From a virus: a DNA stretch of 24,251 bases. The translations under genes were made by a program, and so were the position numbers. Shown here in pieces: positions 8,101 through 20,100 of the stretch. The DNA lies in the IMG/VR virus record IMGVR_UViG_3300010885_030603, positions 1 to 24,251 of that record. One strand, 5' to 3'. The notes beneath the pieces are model-generated. The model saw only the letters and a list, made by a program, of their open reading frames with translations, had not been told where the DNA came from and did no database searches. Position 1 is the first letter of the stretch; each line of letters begins with the position of its first letter.

Positions 8101-11100
8101 CTAACATGAATAGCAGTAATCCCGCTGCTAACATAAATGCAGTCACCGTAAGCAGTGATGGATTGTTTGTAGTAGTTGGAAGTTATCTTAGTGGTTCTGG
8201 TAATGCTTTATATACAACATCAGTAGATGGAAGCACTTGGACAGCTTTTACAACAATGGGCGGCAGTGCTACTACGCAAACTCCGTTTGGGGTCGCAGTT
8301 AACTCTGATGGACTAATTGTAGCAGTAGGCTTCAATGCCAGCGATACCCCTATCTACGCTGATGCAATAATAACACGAATTGCTGATACCACCACTACTG
8401 TAATTGTACCGGCAAACGCAGTAACTGGCACCTTTGTAGTGGGCATGTACATTAATGATTCATTAAATATATTGCCACCAAATACTCAAATTACTAACAT
8501 TGAGGGCACCACAACATTAACTCTTACAGTATCATGGTTGAATCCTGCAATAATCGTAGGTGAATCAAAGATTTCTATTGTAGCTGATCCTAAAAGTAAC
8601 ACTAATTACGCACTATTTTCAGGAGCCAGAGTTCTATTTGCAGCCGATCCAAAAGAAAATACAAAAATATATGTTGTAAGTTTCTCTACAATATCAGAAG
8701 GGTCTACTCCGGTTATAACTCTTTCAGAAGCTCCAAATGGTAATCTTTTAGAAAATAATGTACTAGCAGTAATTAGAGGGTATAATTATCAAGGTTATAG
8801 TTTTTGGTATAACGGATTAAAATGGATAAAAGCACAACAAAAAATTACTGATAATCAAGCTCCTCTATTCGATGTGTTTGATTCTAGTGGAATAAGTTTC
8901 GGTGACCGTGCATATTATGTAGGCACCTCATTTAAAGGCTCAAAATTATTTGATTATGCGGTTGGCACCGGACCAGATGACCCAGTGTTGGGATTCCCGT
9001 TAAGTTATAGTTTGGTCAACAATATAGGCGATATAAGTTTTGATGTAACGTTCAATTCTGATACTTTTACATACGTGAACAGTGCTGTTCCCGTTACTAA
9101 AAATATTAATACAGGATTTGTTTACAATACTATTGGATTGCATGACCACACTAGGCTATTAGGTTGGCAAACAGCAGTAGGTCCTAGTGTACAATATCAA
9201 ATTTTTGAATTTAATTATGTACGAAATTATGTAACGCCAAATAATACTTTTCAATTAAATGTTGCACCAATAGCAATAGGTGTAGAACCTTGGCCAACAT
9301 TAGAAGTTTATGTAAACAATATTTTACAACCATCTACTAATTACACTGTTACGACTACAAGTACCACTACCACTGTAGTAATTAATATTCCTAACAGCAT
9401 AACACACACACTAGTTCAAGTTTTAATATTAAGTGACCAAGTGAGTAATACTGCATTCTATACAATACCCATCAACTTAAGTAATAACCCGTTCAATACT
9501 GATATTACAACTACAAATGTTGGTGATATCAGAAGGCAATATGCTAGTATCTTCAATAACTGTCCAAATACTACTGGTCAACTACTAGGTCCTAACAACT
9601 ACAGAGATTTAGGCAATCTAGTACCATATGGCAATGCTATTATACAAAATAGTGCATCATTAGTATTGCCGGCAATATTCCTGCGTAATTTAAATTACAA
9701 TATATTTGATTCTTTGGCTTATAATAGCAAGAAATATGTTGAATACAAAAACTTAATTGTTTACACAGTTAATAATTATCCGTTCGATCAGCGGTATGAT
9801 CCTGCCTATGTGTTGAATACTGCAATAGACCTCATAACCGCAACTAAAGATAATTCTCAATCATTCTTTTGGTCTGACATGATTCCTGCTAAAGCACCGT
9901 ATGCATCTAATACATACACCTTTAATAGTAATCTACAACAAACAATTTATCCTTTAACACAGACTTATAATTTTGAAACAGCAAATTACAATGGCGTATT
10001 AGTGTATGTAGCTAGAACAATTAGAGGATTGACAACTACTAAACAGCTAGTTATGAATCAAGAATATACCGTAAGTACAACAGCACCGTCATTAAGAATC
10101 ACCATTGATTTAATCCCCGGTGATGTTGTAACAATTAATGAGTATAATCAAACTTATGGTAGCTATGTACCAAATACTCCTACTAAATTAGGGCTATATC
10201 CTGCATTTATTCCCGAAGTTGTATTAGATAATGGTTACCAACAGCCAACGTATTTTATTAAAGGACACGATGGTTCATATAATAAATTGTATGGTGATTA
10301 TATTGCTGCTACAGATACTCTAGTAGACTTTAGAGATCAGGCACTATTAGAATTTGAAAAGCGTGTTTATAACAATCTTAAGTTAAGTAATACAATTCCA
10401 GTTCAAGCATACGAAGTGACTCCGGGTTTCTTTAGAAACACTGGCTACTCGTATGATGAATGGTTAGAAATCTATACGCCTGGATTCTTAAATTGGGTAG
10501 GACAAAATAGGTTAAACTACCAGCAACAATTCTATGATGCCAATAATCAGTTTACTTGGAATTATAAAAATACTACCAATAAAGTAGATAACACATTAAT
10601 ATCTCCTGGATACTGGAGAGGAGTGTATAGTTACTTTTATGATACAACAACACCTGAATCTACACCATGGGAAATGCTAGGCTACGTTAATGAACCAATT
10701 TGGTGGACAGAGCGTTATGGTCCTGCTCCTTACACTAGTAACAACTTAATTCTTTGGGGTGACTTAGCCGCCGGCTTAGACTGGAATAACGGTAATCCTG
10801 TAATAATCCCCAAAGCAGTGCGTAATGGATTATTGAAGGTTTTACCAGTAGACAGTCAGGGTAAGTTAGTATCACCTTTTGTTAGTGTAGTAAAGAATTA
10901 TTATACTCCATCACTCGATACTAATTGGGTAGTAGGAGATGACGGTCCCGTAGAATTCAGCTACAGAAGAAGCAGTAGTTGGCCATTTGATTTAATGCGT
11001 ATATTAGCGTTGACTAAGCCAGCCGAGTTCTTTAATTTAGGGGTATGGGTAGACGATTACAAGTATAATTTAGAGTTTAATCAATATCTAGTAAACGAAA

Positions 11101-14100
11101 GAAGTCACCTAGTACCTAATCAGATTCCCGTCTATGGTTTAGGGACACCTGTAACAAGTTATGTTAACTGGGTGGTTGATTATCAAAAGCAATATGGCAT
11201 TAATTCTACTGCTGCAATTACAAACATTTTAAATAACGTAGATGTAAGATTAGTTTATCGTTTAGCAGGGTTTAGTGATCAGAACTTACTGAATTTCTAT
11301 ATTCAGAGTACTAATCCTAACGCTAATAATTCATCATTGCAAATTCCAAATGAAAGCTATAAAGTATTACTCTACAGTAATCCGCCATATGGTATACTAC
11401 AGTACTCAAGTGTGATCGTGCAACTTACTACACAAGGACAATACGCTGTGTTTGGTAATTCACAGAGTGCAGCGTATTTTACAACGTACTTACCAAAAAA
11501 TGATGGGCATGTCAGTACTATAAAAATTGACCAAATAGCAGTAAAGGTAGCCGATAATTACACCACTACAGAAGAGATAGTACCGTATGGTACTATATTT
11601 CAAACACCACAAGCTGTGGCGATATTCTTAGCTAGTTACGGCGCTTATTTGCAAGCTAGCGGAGCGACTTACGAATATCAAGCCGGTGCAGTTCCAATCA
11701 CTTGGAGTCAAATGGTTGCAGAATTCCTGTATTGGGTACAGATAGGATGGCAGCCTGGTGCGGTAACAACATTAAATCCTGCAGCATATGAACTTACGAT
11801 TGATAAACAAGATCAAATTGTACAACCATTGAGTGTGCAGGGTGCAAACTTTGTACTAAATCAAAACTTGTATCCAATAAAAAATTCTGACTTGGCTATT
11901 ACAAGAGATGGAACACACTTTAGCGTAACACCATTAAACCAAGGTGATACTATCAGCTATGGTCAGTTTAATTTAAGTAATTTTGAAAATGCCTGTGTAT
12001 TCGACAATTATACATTATTTGGAGATACCATTTATGATTTAATAACAGGAATAAGACAAAACAGAATTTATGTACGAGGGGCTAAAACTGCGGGTTGGAA
12101 TGGAACATACAACGCATCTGGATTTATCATTAATCAAAATAATGTTAAACAGTGGTTACCTACCGCAAAGTACACTAAAGGACAGATAGTACTTTATAAG
12201 AATCAATATTGGATTGCTCAAGACATTGTGCAACCAAATGCAACCTTCCAGCAAAAGCTTTGGGCTCCATCAAACTATAAATCAATTCAAACAGGATTGC
12301 TACCTAATTCAAGTACCAACTCGTTAGATAGCACATACTATTACAGTAATGATCAGACTGCACTTAATCCAGACGCTAACTTATTAAGTTACTCATTGAT
12401 TGGATATAGGCAGAGAGATTATGCAGCAATAGCTGACTTGACCGATGTTACACAAATCAATGTCTATCAAAATCTAATCAAGACCAAAGGCAGTACGAAT
12501 GCTATTAGCGCATTTAAGGGAGCAACTTTACCACAAGGCGGAATTAATTACAATATACATGAAAACTGGGCTATATTAACTAGCAATTTTGGCGGTGTAT
12601 TAAACAATAGTTATGTTCAATTCCAACTTAATGCAGCAGTACTGAGCGGCAATCCATTCATCGTGGGGTTAACAGATGGGGTATACACACCTGGGGTAGA
12701 ACAAGAAGTACCTTTATATGCATTATACAATTATAACTATAATTCACCACCGACTAATCCTAATGTATTGCCTACAGTAAGCCAATATGTACCATCTACA
12801 TTGTTCCCCGATGCAGGATATGTAAATTTTAATGATGTCAAGATGTCAGCATATTTTTACTCGCAGTTAGCTAGTGCGACTAACCAACAAGGTATGGTTG
12901 TTCCACTAACTAATTTTTACGTAGGTGATTATGTTTGGTTAGCTAACTACTTGAATCAGTGGAATGTTTACACTCCAATATCACTTGGATCAGTAGTTCA
13001 AGTAAGTAATAATTTAAACAATACTTGCACGGTGACATTCTCACAAGTACATGAGTTAAAACAATATGATTTGATTGCTATCGCAAATTTCAATAATGCA
13101 GTAAATGGATATTATACGGTTACCAATGTAGTAAACAATTACCAAATTACTATATTATTAACATTAACCTCAAGTTCACGCCAAATTGTAGGTCAGGGTG
13201 TTGGTATGTATTTGTCGTCACAACGAGTAACTACACCTGCACAGATCGCAAATCTTCCATTAGCTGCGTCTGAGTTTGTCGATAACGTTGTTTGGGTAGA
13301 TACTAACACTGACGGTGGCTGGGCAGTATATCAAAAGACAATTAATTATAGCTTTGAAGAAGAGATCACTCAACCAGATAATATTAGTCAGTCATTTGGC
13401 GCAGCAGTTGCTTATAATAGCAGTTTAGGTGGCTATCTAATAGGTGATCCCAATAATAGCAATGTATATAGATACGATTATAACGCAGGTACTGGCGGAT
13501 ATGATCTATTTCAAACTCTTACTTATGGATCTGGATTTGGTGCTTCGGGATTAGGTGCTGCGATAGTTACTAAACAAAACATTTATGCAATAACAGCGCC
13601 GACTGCTACCCAACAATATCGCGGGGTTTACCTCTATGTACTTAATAATTCTATATTATCAGATAACCTAGTACCCTATCAACAAATTAACACGGATCTT
13701 TACCGCCCGTATTCAATCGCGCTATCTGGAGACACTAATTGGTTGTATGTAGGATTAAGTACAAGTACAGAAGAAGGTGACCTTAGCCAAGTTTGGGTAT
13801 ACCAAAAACAAAATATACTAGTGTCTGCCAACAACATGCAATATGGTCAGACATACACTATTGTTAGTGTTGGTAATACTGACTTTACCACTGTGGGTGC
13901 AATAGAAAATAAAGTAGGCATTTCATTTCTTGCTACAGAAGTTGCCCCCGGTGGTACTGGAGTAGTAACCCAATCTAACTATCAACAGGTTGCAACAATA
14001 GATGCTCCGATTTCTATTGGCGGCACTTATCGATTTGGTAGCTCATTAGCAACAGACTATTATGGTGAAAAATTAATAATTGGCCAACCCGATCTTCCTT

Positions 14101-17100
14101 ATAGTGGGGATGTGAGTAACTGGGGAGCCGCGTATGTGTATGATAGAAGTGTTCAAAATTTTCAATCACAACATGAATCACGGACTACTACCAATCCGCA
14201 ACCGCAATTTTTTGACCTAACATGGGTGCCAGCAGAAAATCCAATTCTCGGCAGTCAACCACCGCAGTTTATCGGAACAACCACTGTATCCGCTTCTAAT
14301 TACATTGGATACACCGCTACTGTGGCTCCATTCAATCTGTCTTATTACGCGCAAGGAACTCCTGTAATTTTCTCAGGTGGAAATTTGGGTTCTTCTGGAT
14401 TAAAAAATAACATAATATATTACTTAAATGAAATTGCAGGATCTTATTTTACTGTTGTGGCCTCATTTGAAGATATTGGTACCAGCAACAACGTACCAGT
14501 TAACGATGATTCTGGATTGTCATTTAGAATATATTTTCAGTTCGATCCTATAATGGTGTATTTAAATGGAACTGTAGTAGATAGCAGACATTACGGAGTA
14601 ATATGGGATCTATCTGGCGAATATGCTCAATTGGTATATACATCCCCGCTAGTAGCGGGAGATATCCTTACTGTAAGTGGTAGCAACTTTACGCTAACAC
14701 AAACTCTTACAACTCAAAATACGCCGCAAGTTGGTGTACAATTTGGCACCTCAGTAGACATTACAACATACGGTAATGAAATAATTGTTGGCGCCCCTTT
14801 TGAATTGACACAGCAATTGGTTGAAGGTGCAGTATACAGATTTACAAATAGCGGAAGCAGTTATGGACAAGTAATTGGTACCGCACCAGTATTTACTTCA
14901 GCACCTCGCGTTATATTAATTAACGGATTTGCGGTAACTATACCTGCAGGAGCAGATGCTACACTTGCAGCAAGTACTATTGTAAGTGCTAGCATCATCA
15001 ACGTAACAGCTAGTGCAACGACTGACAACACCTTAATTATTAATTTAATTGATGTTGCACTTGCCCCAGTCGATGAAAAATTGTCAATAACTACAGTAGA
15101 CTCACTTGCATTTGATGAATTGGGCATTCAAATTTACACACAAACTCAAGTAGTATTGTGCCCTCATACTGAAGGAAGAACTCAATTTGGTACAGTAATT
15201 AAATTTAATGAGTCAGGATCGTTTGTAGCCAGTGCGCCAGTTGGCACCCGTTATGAAGATACTACGTTTGATGTTGTATTATATCCTGATCAAGATACCA
15301 TTTTTGACAACAATACTACCCAGTTTATTGATACTTATCCAAATGCTGGCGCAGTCTACATGTTTGACTATTTGGGTGTCTACCATGAAACTATCTATAA
15401 CACCGGCGCATTCGTGTATGCACAAAGTGTGAATGCTACAAACTTAACATACGGCCCTCAGCCAAGGTACGGTACATCACTAGACTTTGTTGATAACAAA
15501 GTAATCGTTGGCACTCCAAAAATGTATAATTATGATACTAATGCAACTGCATTAATTTCAAATGTAACATACACAATTGTATTTGTAGGAACAACAGATT
15601 TTACATTAATCGGGGCATCATCAAACACTGTTGGAACAGTATTCACTGCTACAGGACCCGGTACCGGCTCAGGTGTCGCCACAGACGGACAGTTACAAAG
15701 TTACGGGCAGGCGGTTACTTATAGTAATCCAATTGGAGTGCAAGACTGGGAAGTATATAGACAAACATCAGCTATTGTTGATACATCGCGTATTGGATAT
15801 ATGCAAATTTTCAGCGCACAAACTAATAATACACTAGTAAACTTAGATTACTTTGATCCATTGCAAAATAAGTTGTTAGGTGCAATAGCGGAAAATATAG
15901 ATATAATTTCAAACACTGACCCTGCAAGCTATAATAACGGTAATGTCACCCAGCGCGGGTTAGTTTGGGGAGCAGAGCATGTAGGTACTCTTTGGTTTAA
16001 CACTACAAATGTTAGATTTATAAATTATCACCAAGACGATGTGGTTTACAATAGTAAGTATTGGGGAGCCGTATTCCCAGGTAGTGATGTTGCAATCTAT
16101 TCTTGGGTTGCAAGTAATACACCACCGGCAAATTATCAAGGTCCGGGAACACCTTATAGTATTAACTTATATTCAGTAGAACCAGTCTTGAATGCTTCAC
16201 AAGCAGCAGTACCTACGTACTACTTTTGGGCAAGAAATACTAATATTATCTTCACTAAACAAAATAAAACGCTATCTGATAACGTGCTAGCATCATATAT
16301 TAATAGCCCAGTAAATTCAGGTATTAGTTATATGGCTCCTATATTACCTAATGTATTCTCAGTATACAACGCACAACAATACTTAAATGGTAATGACAGT
16401 GTATTCAATATTGGGTATTCTACTGGGACAACTAATGATGAGCATCATACTGAATATGCCTTAATTAGAGAAAATTATGCTGAAGATTTCCTACCAGGAC
16501 TACCCACATTAGTAAATCCTAACCCATCGTTACTATACCAACGACTTTTATACAGCTTGGCGGGGACAACGATATTCATAGGAAAACCACCGGATATTGT
16601 TACTGCACCTTCCCTTATTAAAGGACAAAGTTATCAAATTATCACTATAGGTACAACAAATTTTACTTTGGTCGGTGCAGGTCTTAATCCAAAGATAGGA
16701 GAAGTATTCACTGCTACAGGACCCGGTACCGGCACAGGCACAACGTTGTTTGTTGCTACCACATATGTTGTGCCCGATCCTTATTTGCCTATTCGCGTAC
16801 AATCAGGTGTTTCTCCAAGACCGCAACAAACCTTCTTCTTAGATCGTCTGACAGCTCTTCAAAATTATTTTGAATTTGCAAACAATACACTGATTAAGTA
16901 TCCTATTGCTGAAACAAGAGAAGGGGCTCCATATCTATATCAGGTTGGTTCTGCAAATCCAAGCAATAATAACTTGCCCTTCTTTAATACGGCTGATTAC
17001 TGGGAGTTTGTGAACTGGTGGGCACCTGGATATGATAATTCTATTAGATCATCAACTGTAGTACCTTTCTATGCAGATTTGATAACCTTAAGTGTAGCAG

Positions 17101-20100
17101 AAGGTACCGTCGTAAAAGTACAAAATAATGGCGCTGGCGTTTCAGAGTGGTATATATTTGAGGGCGGAAATATATGGACACGTATAGGATTACAGAACGG
17201 GACCATACAGTTTAAGTCAAGTCTTTGGAATTATGTTAATGCCGGAACTGGCTGGGACGGTAATTTTTATGGTACTACCCCGTTTGATACGTATCCAAGT
17301 CAGGAAACATATTGGTTAGTTCGTGCGTTAACAGAACAAATCTACACTAATGAATTATTGATTTATAGAAATCAAAGCTTGATTTTATTATTCCAATATA
17401 TTCAAAGTGAGTCGGTATCTTCACAAAATTACCTAACTTGGTTAAATAAAACCTCATTGGTGGATGTCTCGCATAATATTAGGGCATTATTACCTTACGA
17501 AGTCTATCAATCTGATAATCAAGACTTCTTGACTGGTTACTTAGCAGAGGCATTGCCTTACCATGTGTTTATTAAACAATTCGTTTATGTATATACGGGA
17601 AGCGAATTATGGCGAGGTAATATAACTGATTTTGATTTACCTGCGCAATATAACACCACTGTAGACCAGTTTATATCACCGCAACTTGTTTATAGCAATG
17701 CTGATGGTGTTAACACATATTTACCAACTGCTCCAATTTGGCAAGAATCAAATTATAGTCAGTGGTTCAACAATTATGGTTTAAGTTTAGTTGGTCAACC
17801 TAATTTCTTAATCAGTACTTTAGCTGCCTATATGAGTCTCGGCAGTTCTACTATTGTAGTGGCTAATGCATCTGGTTTTCCTTTAAACGGGGTTATCACG
17901 ATTGATGCAGAACAGATCGCATATTCTACAGTAAACCGAGCAACAAACACCTTAACTAATTTAGTTAGAGGATACAACGGTACTAAAATTAGTATTCATT
18001 TACCCGGAACAAAAATCTACACTGATTTGCCAGCAGTATTGCTATTAAATGGCGGTAGAGGATATATTAATCCACCTAAGATAACTGCTTATATAGATAC
18101 TTCTGTTTACCCGGCACCAACTGTACCTGCCCAATTAGCAGCTATAATGAGTTTAGATACGGTTGTGGGAGTCAATGTAATTAACCCGGGTCAAGGCTAC
18201 GCAGTATTGCCAGAAATTATAATTGGATATTCTGAACAAATAATATTTGCAAGCTCAAGCGTTAACGTATTGCTTAATACTATTCAACTTTATGCACCGC
18301 TACTTCTAACAGGTGATTTAGTAAAATATGAGATGTCTCCTGGTGGTATGACTATTAGCGGATTGCAGAACAACCAATGGTACTATGTAAATGTATTACA
18401 AACTAGTCCCACTACTGTAATAGCACTATACACTACCTACGCAGATGCATTAAACGACACAAACAGAGTAGTGATATATAATCAAGGTTCTGGTAGTAAT
18501 CATACACTAAATTTAGGTGCAAATGCATCTGCTATCACTTCGTCTGTTCCAGTAAGAGAAAATATTATATCGTTAAAATTTGATAGAACAAGCTATAATT
18601 CTCGCGTGTCAGATTGGACAGCCGATGCATTTTATGGATCATTCTTTGCAGGTAGCTTATCAAATGCAGAGCAACTGTCTAGCTCTTCAGTAATATTAGA
18701 TAGTGCAAATCCTAATATTAATACAGTTTTAGCTAGTGAGCATGGCTGCTTGTTTGAGATAGTAGATGTTGGTAACAAACAACAGGTAGAATGGTCATCA
18801 TTTATTCGTAATGTATATGCTACAGTTATGGCTACGAACTCAGTAAACCTAATAACTGACGGTAGCATGGCAAACGCATCGGGTTCTACTGTTGGTATGA
18901 CAGTAGGGATGCCGGTAAAATTTACAGGCAATGTTGGCGCAAGTGGATTGGTAGTTGGCGTTGTGTATTATGTTGCCGAAATACTAAGTTTAACCGACTT
19001 TACTATATCAGAAACAGTAAACGGAAGCGTATTTCCGCTAAACGATCAGATTATTGCTACTACACTAACTTGTGCAGTGGCTCAAGTAATTAATACTGCA
19101 ATTATAACAGTAAACTATCCCGGAATAAGACAAGTTACTGCTACAACTGCTTCCTCAACTAACCCAGTAAATAATACGAGGGGGTATCTCACTGTACCAC
19201 TCTCTGAAGTTGGCACGGGAGGCACACAAGGATTCTATACAGGATTACCAGTATTCTTTGTTGGAAGTGTATTTGGTGGAATACGCGAAAATGACACATA
19301 TTATGTTACCACAGTATTAGATAATCAAAATTTTACGCTGTCAACTAGTTCAACTCCATTGACTGTACAAGTCAATTCTACAACTTTTGGAACAACTATT
19401 ATATTTGCACCGGCAATTGTAAACGGTGTTATTTATCAAATTCGATCAATAGGCACTACAGATTTTACATTGATTGGAGCTAGTTCAAATACTATAGGTG
19501 TAGTATTCACAGCGAATACTAGCGTAGTTTCTGGTACTGGAACAGGTACTGTGCTATTAGGAACATTCTACGTAGGTGTAAATTCTACAACTGGACTTTC
19601 AAAAAATGATCCTGTTGTTATCAATAATATGGTTATTGCTGGCACACCAGTTACTAATTTTGGTAATATTGACAATTCTACAATATATTACATATGGAGT
19701 GTTGTTGACGGATTCAACATAATACTTTCTACCCAGTTTAACGGCGATCCCTTCCCGGTTACTACCGTACCTTCAACTACTGATATTGCATCAACATCCT
19801 TAATTGTAGGTGTTACATATACTATCACATTTGTAGGAACAACTGATTTCACTCTTGTTGGCGCATCATCAAATACTCTTGGAGCGGTGTTTGTAGCTAT
19901 TGGTCAAACTACAGGAACAGGTACTGCATCTTGCAAGTCATACGCAACGTTAGTAGATCAGATAAACACGATACCATTAACTACTGCTAGCGGTGATATG
20001 ACAATTAACTTATCATTACCGGTAAGCCCTGGCCAAGTAGATGGTCAACTGTTTACATTCTACGAAACTTCTAATGAGTATTATCCAATTACCAGTGGGG

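Larger units (their letters stand above)
13389..15542 (+). repeat. FG-GAP-like propeller region
   Basis: Residues 2742-3459. Repeated segments have the order [FY]G-[ST/A]-[ASV] ... [IV]G-x-P ... GA-[AV]-Y-x-[YF]. They begin near 13389 (SFGAAVAYN), 14028 (YRFGSSLA, IIGQPDLP, GAAYVYD), 14736 (VQFGTSVD, IIVGAPFE, GAVYRF), 15183 (QFGTVIKF, ASAPVG, GAVYMF) and 15468 (RYGTSLDF, VIVGTPK). A degenerate unit lies near 13716-13800. Five clear and one or two weak units would suit a six- or seven-bladed integrin-type propeller. It is interrupted by a GTTDFT module at 13845 and a YYV-like module at about 14283. FG-GAP repeats often bind divalent metal in DxDxDG loops, but such loops are not clear here. 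Confidence 0.65.

Noticed and set aside
7365-8366. CRISPR-like or satellite repeat
   Set aside because: The period is 144 bases, a multiple of three, with coding consensus throughout and no constant repeat with unique spacers.
13389-15542. Eukaryotic integrin origin of the FG-GAP-like repeats
   Set aside because: FG-GAP repeats are widespread in bacteria and phages, and nothing else suggests eukaryotic DNA.
15232-15837. Two short plus-strand ORFs (15232-15432 and 15631-15837)
   Set aside because: They are out of frame with the FG-GAP-like and GTTDFT coding sequence, whose protein motifs continue through both stretches.
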